A stretch of 64,000 bases of DNA, taken from positions 49,604 through 113,603 of the forward strand of contig NZ_FNFC01000013.1 of NCBI RefSeq assembly GCF_900100385.1, in the 5' to 3' direction. This DNA is from Halovenus aranensis (GTDB lineage: Archaea > Halobacteriota > Halobacteria > Halobacteriales > Haloarculaceae). The translations under genes and the position numbers were made by a program. The stretch's first letter is position 1, and each line of letters starts with the position of its first letter. This document shows positions 1 to 8,058 of the stretch, piece after piece. The notes beneath the pieces were generated by a model, which did not search any database, was not told the origin of the DNA, and saw only the letters and a list, made by a program, of their open reading frames with translations.

Positions 1-1
1 G

Positions 2-316
2 CGGTACCCCCTCATCGGTGACGAACTGAATGACTTCCGTGGCATCGTCTACACGCCAGTGTTGTTCAGGCGACGAGACGAACTCTCGAACGGCTCGCTC
101 GACTTCGCGGAACTCGCGGCACCGACGATGACGCTCTCGCCGGACACGGACGTAAGCGACGCCATCGACCAGTTCCAGGCAGAGCGCCAGGAACTCGCGC
201 TGGTCATCGAAGACGGCGAGGTGGTCGGCATGGTGACCGTCACCGACCTGCTCGAAACGATTATGGGCGATATCGCGGACCCTCTCGACGAGGAGACCCG
301 CGACATGCTACACTGA
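2..316 (+). CDS. CBS-domain membrane protein of the CNNM/TlyC type, C-terminal part
   Basis: Only the last 104 codons lie in the window; the reading frame is open to the left edge. The visible part is the second half of a paired CBS domain: a strand-helix pattern with TLSPDTDVSDAIDQFQ, the strand ELALVIEDGEVVGMVTVTD, then the closing LLETIMGDIADPLDE. The ending with a hydrophobic helix and an acidic D-I-x-D-E-type tail is typical of DUF21-CBS (CNNM, formerly haemolysin C-like) proteins, which sit in the membrane and are linked to divalent cation transport. The membrane domain would be upstream and cannot be checked here. Family level is fairly sure; substrate is not. Confidence 0.8.
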   Translation, partial: RYPLIGDELNDFRGIVYTPVLFRRRDELSNGSLDFAELAAPTMTLSPDTDVSDAIDQFQAERQELALVIEDGEVVGMVTVTDLLETIMGDIADPLDEETRDMLH

Positions 317-330
317 GAACGCGGTCGCCG

Positions 331-2025
331 CTACTCGTGGAGGCCGCCGACGGATTCGTAGAACGAGGAGGTGAGCGTGTCGGCCATCTCCTCGTCGCGG
401 TCGATACGGACCTCGATGACGTGAGGCTCGTCGGCTGCTTTTCCGGTTTCGAGCGCGTCGGCGAAGGCGTCGGCCTCCTCGACGCGCGTGCCGACGGCAC
501 CGAAGGCCTCGGCGATTTTCACGAAGTCGGTGTCGTGGAACTCGACGCCGGCAATCGTGTGCTCGCCTTGCATCTGGCGGACCATCCCGAGGCTGGTGTC
601 GTTCAGGACGACAAACGTCGGCGCGACGCCGTGTTCGACGGCCGTCTCGACACTGTTCATCGTCATGGCGAAGCCGCCGTCACCGGCGACCGAGATGACG
701 TCGTTGTCGGTCGTCAGCGCCGCAGAGACCCCCGCGGGCACCGACCAGCCCATGCCGCCGACGCCGCCGCTGCCGAAGTAGGTCCGGACTGCGGGCGTCT
801 GGAGGTAATAGAGCAGCCAGAAGCGGTTGTTGCCCGAGTCGGCCGTGACGATTGTGTCCTCGTCGACGACGGCTTCGATTTCCTTGATTGCGCGCTGTGG
901 CTTGACCGGCGAGGCATCCGAGTCACACTCGGGGGCGTGGAACCACTCGCGTGCCTCGCTGGCGCGGTCGAGCGCCCAGTCGTTCTGACCCCCGCCTGCC
1001 TCGGCCAGCGCCTGGAGGCTTTCTTTGGCGTCGCCAATCAGGCCCACGTCGGCCGGATAGACCCAGCCAGCGTTGCGCGTGTCGATGTCTGCGTGGATGA
1101 TTGTCTGCTCGTCGGGCCGGATGAACTCGGGAGCCTGCCAGTTGGTGTCCATCGGGTTCATCCGACAGCCCACCACGAGCAGTGTGTCGGCCTCGCTGAC
1201 GACCTGATTGGCTCCTTCGTGGGCGAACGACCCCATGACACCGACTGCTCGGTCGTCGGTCTCGGGATAGGTCGATTTCCCCAGGTAAGACGTGGTGACG
1301 GCACAGTCGTATGCCTCGGCGACTGCGGCGAGTTCGTCGTAAGCCTGTGCGGCGTGAACGCCGTTGCCCGCGATGATGACCGGGCGCTCGGCCGCCTCCA
1401 GCGCCTCGACGGCCGACTCGGTGTCGGATGCGGTCGGGGCGGAGTCCCACGTCTTGGTCTGTTCGGTACTCTCCCAGGTCGGCGGAATCGGGTCCTCGGG
1501 CATCTCCTCGGTAATTGCGTCGCCGTCGAGGATTATCGCCGTCGGGCCGGGCCGACCCGCGACAGCGTGTTTGAACGCGAGCTGTGTCGACCGGAGCGTC
1601 TCCGTCGGCGTTCGGGGGAACCACCACTCCTTGGCGACGCCGTCGAGGATGCTGGGGAGGCTAAAGCCGCCGTAGTCACCGCGGGCCTGCTGGTAGGGCG
1701 CGAGCGTCGAGTACTCGCCACGCTCGGATGCCTCGGTGAGGACGACCATCGGCGACGAGGAGAGTCTGGCCTCCATCTGTCCCATCATGCCCAGGCTCCC
1801 AATCCACGGCCCCTGTCCGGTCAATACGCCGGGGTTCCCGGTCAGGCGGCCGTGCATCTCGGCCATCACGCTCGCCTCTCGCTCGTCACGGGGACGGATG
1901 ACATCGACATCGGATTCGGGGAGATACTCCAGCAGTTCGATGACGCGACCGCCAGGGTAGCCGAAGACGTACTCGGTGTCCAGTTCTTCGAGTGTCGTGA
2001 CCAGTGCGGCTGCTGTCGAGGTCAT
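331..2025 (-). CDS. Thiamine-diphosphate-dependent enzyme, acetolactate synthase/benzoylformate decarboxylase type
   Basis: This 564-residue protein has the three-domain layout of the acetolactate synthase family. The N-terminal Pyr domain starts with an FGYPGGRVIELL segment and holds a Glu in DEREASVMAE that fits the cofactor-activating position. A central Rossmann-like domain follows. The C-terminal PP domain carries the diphosphate/metal motif GDGGFAMTMNSVE ending in LND near residues 430-460. Substrate residues differ from IlvB, and no small regulatory subunit (IlvN) lies beside it, so a 2-oxoacid decarboxylase or carboligase is as likely as true acetolactate synthase. Its ATG overlaps the stop of the upstream EthD-like gene, so the two are translationally coupled. 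Confidence 0.88.
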   Translation of the reverse strand: MTSTAAALVTTLEELDTEYVFGYPGGRVIELLEYLPESDVDVIRPRDEREASVMAEMHGRLTGNPGVLTGQGPWIGSLGMMGQMEARLSSSPMVVLTEASERGEYSTLAPYQQARGDYGGFSLPSILDGVAKEWWFPRTPTETLRSTQLAFKHAVAGRPGPTAIILDGDAITEEMPEDPIPPTWESTEQTKTWDSAPTASDTESAVEALEAAERPVIIAGNGVHAAQAYDELAAVAEAYDCAVTTSYLGKSTYPETDDRAVGVMGSFAHEGANQVVSEADTLLVVGCRMNPMDTNWQAPEFIRPDEQTIIHADIDTRNAGWVYPADVGLIGDAKESLQALAEAGGGQNDWALDRASEAREWFHAPECDSDASPVKPQRAIKEIEAVVDEDTIVTADSGNNRFWLLYYLQTPAVRTYFGSGGVGGMGWSVPAGVSAALTTDNDVISVAGDGGFAMTMNSVETAVEHGVAPTFVVLNDTSLGMVRQMQGEHTIAGVEFHDTDFVKIAEAFGAVGTRVEEADAFADALETGKAADEPHVIEVRIDRDEEMADTLTSSFYESVGGLHE

Positions 2026-2342
2026 TGCTCGTCGACGTGGACGTTCTCTTCGACAATCATCCGCGGCCCGACACCGACGTCGATGAACTCCTCAGCGTCG
2101 GCTTGTACCTCCTGACCGATTTCGGAGTCGAAGGCTGCCCCGAGTGCAGCCATATCCTCGAACCCGAGTTCGAGCACGCCGTCGTACTCGGCCTTCTCGG
2201 GGTCGGTCGGGACCGACGTGCTGTAATACTGCAGCCCGGGTAGTTGCTTCGCGAGCTCACCGTGTTCGCCCTGCCAGCGCTCGACGAACTCCTCGTGACT
2301 CATCCCGTCTTTCCGGTGGAGAAAGTCGACTATCTTGACCAT
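2022..2342 (-). CDS. EthD-family protein
   Basis: This is a 106-residue ferredoxin-like alpha/beta barrel protein of the EthD family. It has the usual opening strand (MVKIVDFLHRK), the G-M-S-H-E-E-F-V helix, a W-x-x-x-H-G-E-L-A-K segment and a Y-x-S/T strand before an acidic helix. EthD-like proteins are small dimeric helpers or enzymes found beside degradation genes; most have no known reaction. Its stop codon overlaps the start of the TPP enzyme by four bases, so the two products probably act in one pathway, perhaps with EthD handling an unstable product. That pathway is not visible from the sequence. Confidence 0.85.
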   Translation of the reverse strand: MVKIVDFLHRKDGMSHEEFVERWQGEHGELAKQLPGLQYYSTSVPTDPEKAEYDGVLELGFEDMAALGAAFDSEIGQEVQADAEEFIDVGVGPRMIVEENVHVDEQ

Positions 2343-2435
2343 ACGAGTTGGTTGTCACGCGCGGGCGACTTTGCTGTTCTGGTCCGTCTCTTGGTGCCGT
2401 GTCACATGCAATGCAGAGATTTCTGCCGGCACCCC

Positions 2436-2642
2436 TCAGGCGAACACACGGTTGTAGAGAACGCCCAGGACTACGGTGAACACGAGCGCCAGCACGGCGA
2501 CGACCACGACTTGGGCGGCCAGCGTATCGGCGACGGTAACGGCAATGAGCGCAGCACCGCCCGCCGCGAACACTCGACTCACGACACGCGCGCCGCGCGA
2601 GTCGATTCGTGTCGACTGAAGAAACGACGCGTCAGAAGACAT
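2436..2642 (-). CDS. Small two-helix membrane protein, unknown function
   Basis: This is a 68-residue protein with a short polar start containing several Arg, then two hydrophobic segments (about residues 24-42 and 45-64) separated by a minimal turn. It ends in the membrane with YNRVFA. No known family is recognised. Small two-helix proteins of this kind are common in haloarchaea. It stands alone between the EthD operon and the HPP protein on the same strand, with about 90 bp on each side. The reading is supported by the clean hydrophobic pattern and the lack of a better frame on either strand. Confidence 0.6.
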   Translation of the reverse strand: MSSDASFLQSTRIDSRGARVVSRVFAAGGAALIAVTVADTLAAQVVVVAVLALVFTVVLGVLYNRVFA

Positions 2643-2736
2643 TACACACGCCCTCGTTCCATGATAGCGAAACGTTCGGGCGGTCGATTGTTAACGGTTT
2701 CCTCCCCGGCCGCCGACGGGACCGTACCGGACGCAC

Positions 2737-4215
2737 TCAGTGTCGGTCGACGACGCCGACATCGGTGTCGAGGCCGTCGTCGATGCGCTCGAAAGTCGGC
2801 GGGGAGAGGAGCCGAGAGGCAACACTCCGGTCCTGGCTCGCGCCAATCAGGACGAGGTCGTACTCGTGTGCATGGCGGTCGAGGAACGTTTCGACACTGG
2901 ACTGTGAGACACGCGTCTCGATGGTGCCATCGAACGGCTCGACGATATCGGCGAGCATCTCCTCTGCCTGCCGGCGCTCTCGTTTGCCCGAGACACAGGC
3001 ACCGACGCTGACCTCGCCGGTATCGCCTGTCAGACGCGTGGCGAAATCGACCATGTTGTGTGCGACTCCACCCGCCTCTCTGACGGGAACGAGCACCCGT
3101 CGCCAGCGCGTGCGCCCACCCTCTGACTGGTGTAGGAGTACGTCTACGTCTCCCTGAAAGAGTTCACGGGTAAACTGTGTCACACTCCCGAAGTCCGAGG
3201 CGGCAGGCGACACCACCAGGTCGCAGTTCGCTTGCGATGCGGTCTGTAGCACTGTCGACCCCAGGGTCGACCCCGACGCTGCGACGACCACCTGACAGGG
3301 GACATCGACCTGCGTTTCGATTCGCGTCGCCTGTCGTTCGAGGGTCGCGACCGACTCGCTGACGGCCTCGCGCGGCCCCATCTCGCCGTCTGGTCCCTCC
3401 GCTGTCGGTTCCCCCTCCAGCACCGGACCGGTCTTGACGAGTTTCGTGCTGCCGTGGTCTTCCAGGAGTGACCGCTCGGCACGAGCCATCCACTCTTGGT
3501 CAACGACGTCGAGCAAAACGACCTTGCCAGCGCGGTGGGCCGCCGCGAGACGGGCGGCGAGCATCGCGGTCGCGCCGGGGTTCGGCCCGCGCATCGGTAC
3601 GAGCACGCGGTCGTCACCGCTGGTCGTCTCATACAGATAGTGGGCGCGTTGTTCGTAGAGATACCGCCGCCATCCTTCGAATCCAACCGCGACGATTGCG
3701 CTGCTGAGGGCGGCGCTGAACACGAAAAACAGGGGATGTGCCACCCGCGTGTGGACGAACAGCGTCACGAGGGCCATCGCGAACGCCGAAGGCTGCTCGA
3801 CCCCGAACAGCCACGTCGCGAGACCGGTGATAAAAATCGTCAGTGCCGCGGCGGTCGCGTTCACCTCGTTGGCCGGTGTCGTGTACAACAGCCGACTCGT
3901 CACCTCGACAGCGACCCAGCCACAGGTGGCACCCACTGTGAGGCCGCCGACAAACCGTAGCGGCGACGCGTACCGTCCCTCGGGGTTGGCAAAGAGCGTG
4001 TACGCTCCCGACGCAAGCGGCGGATACACCAGAAAGGAGAGCGGCCCCACTCTGTTCGAGAGCGCCGTCACGAGCGCCACGAGCAGCGGAACGACGAACA
4101 GAATCGAGAGATGGACAACTGTGTTGGTCCGTTCGAGCCACCGTCGCAGGTCACGCGACTCGCGGTGCTGGGCCTGTCGAACGCGACTGAGAATCGATTG
4201 CAAACGCCGCCCCAT
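2737..4215 (-). CDS. HPP-family membrane protein fused to two universal-stress-like domains
   Basis: The protein has 492 residues from the ATG at 4215; a GTG one codon earlier is also possible. Residues about 30-190 form the HPP membrane domain with several helices and the segment LVYPPLASGAYTLFANPEG, which matches the family's P-P signature. After it come two cytoplasmic domains shaped like universal stress proteins, about residues 205-345 (DDRVLVPMRGPNPGATAM, VVLLDVVDQ) and 350-490 (WRRVLVPVREAGG, DLVLIGASQDRSV). HPP proteins have been linked to nitrite or anion transport in plants and cyanobacteria. The added Usp-type domains suggest nucleotide or stress control of transport; this is inferred. 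Confidence 0.82.
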   Translation of the reverse strand: MGRRLQSILSRVRQAQHRESRDLRRWLERTNTVVHLSILFVVPLLVALVTALSNRVGPLSFLVYPPLASGAYTLFANPEGRYASPLRFVGGLTVGATCGWVAVEVTSRLLYTTPANEVNATAAALTIFITGLATWLFGVEQPSAFAMALVTLFVHTRVAHPLFFVFSAALSSAIVAVGFEGWRRYLYEQRAHYLYETTSGDDRVLVPMRGPNPGATAMLAARLAAAHRAGKVVLLDVVDQEWMARAERSLLEDHGSTKLVKTGPVLEGEPTAEGPDGEMGPREAVSESVATLERQATRIETQVDVPCQVVVAASGSTLGSTVLQTASQANCDLVVSPAASDFGSVTQFTRELFQGDVDVLLHQSEGGRTRWRRVLVPVREAGGVAHNMVDFATRLTGDTGEVSVGACVSGKRERRQAEEMLADIVEPFDGTIETRVSQSSVETFLDRHAHEYDLVLIGASQDRSVASRLLSPPTFERIDDGLDTDVGVVDRH

Positions 4216-4264
4216 CACGTTCTTTCAGGTGAGCGAAACGATAAAATCTTCCGGAACCCGCGGC

Positions 4265-5518
4265 TTAGAAGTCACGTAGCCGAGACTGAATCCCCGCGAC
4301 CAGCGCTGACTTCCGCCGGAGTGCCCCGAGCGAGACCGGCAGCTGTGGGGCGAGAGTTCCGACGGCGTCGTGGAACGTTTCTGCGGTCGCGGGCTCGCCC
4401 TCGAAGGCGTGGCGGATGCCCTCTCGGATTTGCCAGACGCCGACCGGTGCCCAGTAGCCGTCACTGGCGTGTCGAACCACCAGACACGTCGCCTGGCGGT
4501 CGATTTCGTCGAGATGTTCGAGCACCGCCAGCCGCGAGGCGTGATACGCGCCGGCGGTCTCCTCGACGTAGCCAGTTCGCCCCTCGTAGCTCTCGTAATC
4601 TGCCGCGAGATAGTAGTCACCGTCGGGATTCGGGTTCCAGATACTGCCCGGTGCCTTCAACTCGACCAGCTCGAACTCCCAGTTGCCCGGGGCAAGAATC
4701 ACCCAGTACTGGTTGCCGATGTACTCGTTGTAATAGACCTGTACTTGGTCGAGACTCGAGGCGTTGCGAAGCGAGCCACGCAGATACTGGCCGACGGTGT
4801 CGTCGACTGCAGTGATAGACCACCGCGTCGGGACGAGCCGGCGGTTGTGGCCCTGACCGAGTGCGCCGGCCGAGAGAATCGTGTTGATGTCGTAGACATC
4901 GAAGCCGCGCCGGTAGAGGTAGGTTATCGCGCCCTCGGCGGCCCAGTCGTCGTCTTCCAGCGTCTTCTCGACCGGACGCGGGACTGACGGGTTCTCGGCA
5001 AGTGTGGCGTCGGTCGCTCGCGCCCGCGGGCCGGTCGGTGTCGAAATATCGTCGAGTGAGAGGTCAACCTCGGGCGCGCTGTCGAGGCCGACCTCGACGT
5101 CGACGGGTTGGTCGGCGATGGCGACCTCCCGCTGGACACCGACGAAGCCGTCCCACACGTCCTCGACGTTTACCTGGGCAGACCGCGTGGAGTTGAGTAA
5201 GCCCGTTCGGCGCTGGAGCACGTCGTCGATAGCCAGCCCCTGCTGGTACCACTCGCCGCTCGTGGCGTACCGAGTAGCGTCGGCTTCGCGGTCCATCGGC
5301 GAGAGCAACCCGGTCGACACGTCGGGGTAGTTCGAACGACCGACGAAAATCTCGGGCGCCGTCGACCCGAACAGCGAGTCCCCCTGCACCACCTGCTCGA
5401 ACTGCCGTTCCACGTCGTCGAGGTGGTCCGTAATCTCGTAGGACTTCTCGCGGGCGAGACGCCGACGTTCCGCATCCTCGTCACGCTCGAACTCGTCGAT
5501 GAACTCCTCCAGACGCAT
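4265..5518 (-). CDS. nreA: DNA repair protein NreA
   Basis: This 417-residue protein matches archaeal Nre, a PCNA-interacting factor that protects cells from DNA cross-linking and alkylating damage. Visible Nre hallmarks are GRSNYPDVSTGLLSP near residue 60, the NTILSAGALGQGHNRRLVPTRWSITAVDD block in the middle, and an aromatic-rich region with YYNEYIGNQYWVILAPG. The last seven residues, QSRLRDF, fit the PIP-box pattern (Q-x-x-L-x-x-F) that docks Nre onto the sliding clamp. The N-terminal zinc-binding cysteines present in some Nre proteins are not visible here. It appears to be a single-gene unit. Confidence 0.9.
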   Translation of the reverse strand: MRLEEFIDEFERDEDAERRRLAREKSYEITDHLDDVERQFEQVVQGDSLFGSTAPEIFVGRSNYPDVSTGLLSPMDREADATRYATSGEWYQQGLAIDDVLQRRTGLLNSTRSAQVNVEDVWDGFVGVQREVAIADQPVDVEVGLDSAPEVDLSLDDISTPTGPRARATDATLAENPSVPRPVEKTLEDDDWAAEGAITYLYRRGFDVYDINTILSAGALGQGHNRRLVPTRWSITAVDDTVGQYLRGSLRNASSLDQVQVYYNEYIGNQYWVILAPGNWEFELVELKAPGSIWNPNPDGDYYLAADYESYEGRTGYVEETAGAYHASRLAVLEHLDEIDRQATCLVVRHASDGYWAPVGVWQIREGIRHAFEGEPATAETFHDAVGTLAPQLPVSLGALRRKSALVAGIQSRLRDF

Positions 5519-5674
5519 CTACGCTGGTGTTGGGTAGTCGACGGTATGAATCTACTGTCGACGCCTGCCGCTGGACGGCGGCCGTACTGAGGACGAGACA
5601 GAGCTCCTGTCTACCCCTGCACTGCAGGCAGTCTGGTCGCCCTCGTGGCGCTGGCTACAGTGTGCCATTGAGAC

Positions 5675-5683
5675 ATATATTTA
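5675..5683 (+). promoter_or_regulatory. Box A (TATA) element upstream of the metallophosphatase gene
   Basis: An ATATATTTA element lies in an otherwise GC-rich stretch. The usual 25-27 nt spacing puts transcription start near 5706, giving a leader of about 15 nt to the ATG at 5721 or 45 nt to the ATG at 5751. Confidence 0.5.
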
Positions 5684-5750
5684 GATTGTGTGGGATATGT
5701 ATAGTAAATCCTCAAGAAATATGTGGCGCCTGGCGCTTGAGACGAACGTA

Positions 5751-7955
5751 ATGTGGACTCTCAGCCGCGTGGTCGAGTCGAACCGAGAAGCGAGAACAGG
5801 TCTGTTGCTCGCGGGGGCCGTGTTAGCGGCGCTTTTTCTCACTGTTTCCGGGGCCGTCGCCGCCGACGGGGCACCGGACCAGCGCGCTGTCGCGGACCTG
5901 AATGGGTCTGTCGACACTGGCACGAACCTCACGATTATCCAGTACAACGATATCCAGACAGCGATGGCCGACAACGAGTCGATGGCACGACTTGTCGGCG
6001 CAATCAACGACCGCAAGGCGGCGCTCGATAACCCGACGCTCGTCGTCGGCGGTGGGGACGAGGTGAGCCCGAGCTCGCTGTCGGCAGTCTCGGAGTGGCG
6101 CGTTCCGGTCGACGCGCTGAACGTGTTGAACCCTGCAGCAGAGGTCCTCGGAAACCACGACCTCGACTACGGCTTCGGGGCCGTCGAGAACTTCACCGAG
6201 GAGTCTGAGTTCCCGTGGCTCGTCGCAAACATCAGAGCCGAGGACGGCGGCAACGTTCCGGGGACACAGAACTACACGACCGTCGAACGCGGGGGCGTCA
6301 CAATCGGGATTCTCGGCCTCGTCGACGACGCCATCGACCCAAAGACAGCGGTCGACTTCGAGGAACAGGGGTACGAGGTGACCGACTGGTCACAAGCCGG
6401 TAGCGAGGTCGCGACGACGCTCGAAGAGGAGGAAAACGTCGACGTCGTCGTTGCACTCACCCACACTGGCGTCCCCGAGTCGAAAGAGATCGCCAACAAC
6501 ACCGACAACATCGACGTTATCGTCACCGGTGACGACGAGGTACTTTACGGGCCTCAGGTCACCTCTGGAACCGCTATCGTTGAGGCCGGCGGCGAAGCGA
6601 CACACCTCGGCGAGGTCAACCTCACTGTCGGTGACGACGCGGTCGGCTTTGACGGCGGCAGCCTCTACAACCTTGAGGAAGGGAGTTGGTCGATGAACGA
6701 GACGGCAGACGAGGTCGTCCAGGCTGGCCGTACCGAGGACCTCACACAGGTCGCCGGTGAAGCGACTGCCTCCCTCGACTCGACGTTCGGAAACTACGCC
6801 GACGACACCGGCTGGGGCCGGGTTATCGGCGACGCGTTCCTCGCTCAGACCGGTGCCGACCTGGCGATGACAAACGCTGGCGGCATCCGTGGGAACTTCA
6901 TCATCGACGAGGGCGAGGTTACCTACGACGACATCTACACGTCGCTTCCCTTCGGAAACACGCTCGTGACAAAGGCGATGACCGGCCAGCAGATCGTCGA
7001 CTACCTCTCGCGGACTGCCGCCCCCTTCGACAACGACTTCGGCGTTCAGCCGGAGCTGCAGGTCGGTGGCCTCTCCTACGAAGTCGTCGACCGTCCCGAC
7101 CCCGAGCGAAAGGTGACTGATGTCTACGTCCAGGGAGACCCTATCGACCTGGGAAAGACCTACGAGGTTGCTGTCAACTCCTACATGGCCGGCGGTCCGA
7201 TGCTCTCGGAGCTCGAAACGGTCGATGAAAACCTCACGCTGTACGGCACCGCAGTCGTCAACTACGTCGAACAGCAGGGAACGATAACGCCACCTGAGGA
7301 GGACCGAATCCGCCGGACAACCCGCTCACTCGGGAAGGCCGATATCTCGCTCGACGGTGACGTGGCGACACTCGAATACGACGTGCCCGACGCCGTCGAT
7401 TCCATCGAGCGGTCGTCGTTCACCGTGATGAACGAGACTGCGGGACAGCTCGCTGTCCAGTCAGCCGAACTCACCGACAACACGCTCCGTCTGTCGGTCA
7501 ACCAGGCTGCTCTGGTGGCACTTTCGGAACGCAGTGACACCGTTCAGATGTACGGCACATACAACGACTCCGTGATTGACCCACAGCGCAACGGGTTCGA
7601 CACGTCGCGGCTGAACGGTGACGCAATGATTTCCGAGGCGACGCTTCTCGAAAACGAACTCGCGGACGCCCGAGCGACACTCGAGGCGCTCGAGGAGGAT
7701 ATCGTCGACAAAAACGACGAAATCGCGGAGCTAGAGTCCCAGCTAAGCGACCTCAAATCCCAACTGAGTGACCGCGACGACGAAATCGCAGACCTCGAAG
7801 CACAGCTGGAGGAGAAAGACGAGCGCATCGCAGAACTCGAGAGTGACAGCTCCGAAACCGACGACTCCGATTCGAGCGGTCCCGGATTTACGCCTGCCAT
7901 TGCGGTCCTCGCAGCCCTTGGCGGGACGCTGCTTGCGATTCGCCGACGACGGTAA
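5751..7955 (+). CDS. Surface-anchored metallophosphatase / 5'-nucleotidase homologue with PGF-CTERM
   Basis: The 734-residue protein is exported: it has a signal peptide (GLLLAGAVLAALFLTVSGAVA) and ends in a PGF-CTERM anchor (PGFTPAIAVLAALGGTLLAI plus RRRR) recognised by archaeosortase. The calcineurin-like phosphatase domain follows the signal (IIQYNDIQ, GNHDLDYG, ALTHTG), then the 5'-nucleotidase C-terminal domain (TNAGGIRGNF, SLPFGNTL). A highly regular coiled coil near residues 630-700 acts as a spacer before the anchor. Several usual metal-binding His are replaced: NDIQ instead of N-D-x-H, and TGDDE where G-H-x-H is expected. Start ATG at 5751 best fits a signal peptide; 5721 is an alternative. 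Confidence 0.83.
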   Translation: MWTLSRVVESNREARTGLLLAGAVLAALFLTVSGAVAADGAPDQRAVADLNGSVDTGTNLTIIQYNDIQTAMADNESMARLVGAINDRKAALDNPTLVVGGGDEVSPSSLSAVSEWRVPVDALNVLNPAAEVLGNHDLDYGFGAVENFTEESEFPWLVANIRAEDGGNVPGTQNYTTVERGGVTIGILGLVDDAIDPKTAVDFEEQGYEVTDWSQAGSEVATTLEEEENVDVVVALTHTGVPESKEIANNTDNIDVIVTGDDEVLYGPQVTSGTAIVEAGGEATHLGEVNLTVGDDAVGFDGGSLYNLEEGSWSMNETADEVVQAGRTEDLTQVAGEATASLDSTFGNYADDTGWGRVIGDAFLAQTGADLAMTNAGGIRGNFIIDEGEVTYDDIYTSLPFGNTLVTKAMTGQQIVDYLSRTAAPFDNDFGVQPELQVGGLSYEVVDRPDPERKVTDVYVQGDPIDLGKTYEVAVNSYMAGGPMLSELETVDENLTLYGTAVVNYVEQQGTITPPEEDRIRRTTRSLGKADISLDGDVATLEYDVPDAVDSIERSSFTVMNETAGQLAVQSAELTDNTLRLSVNQAALVALSERSDTVQMYGTYNDSVIDPQRNGFDTSRLNGDAMISEATLLENELADARATLEALEEDIVDKNDEIAELESQLSDLKSQLSDRDDEIADLEAQLEEKDERIAELESDSSETDDSDSSGPGFTPAIAVLAALGGTLLAIRRRR

Positions 7956-8025
7956 CGCTCTGGCAGCGCGGGAGCCGTATCCGCGAGGTAGTGCGCTCCC
8001 GACCTGGCTGTGGCGTTTGCTAGAC

Positions 8026-8033
8026 CTATACAG
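8026..8033 (+). promoter_or_regulatory. Box A of the aldehyde dehydrogenase gene
   Basis: A CTATACAG element centred about 29 nt before the ATG at 8059 fits a leaderless transcript. This supports 8059, not an upstream in-frame codon, as the true start. Confidence 0.5.
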
Positions 8034-8058
8034 TACTGGGCCACGTGGTTTCGGGTGC

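Noticed and set aside
337..2115. 592-residue plus-strand frame opposite the TPP enzyme
   Set aside because: It is an antisense shadow with Arg/Asp/Val-rich composition and no motifs, while the minus strand encodes a complete enzyme.
7768..8058. 97-residue N-terminal extension of the aldehyde dehydrogenase
   Set aside because: It is read out of the end of the preceding gene in another frame; the promoter and family start point to 8059.
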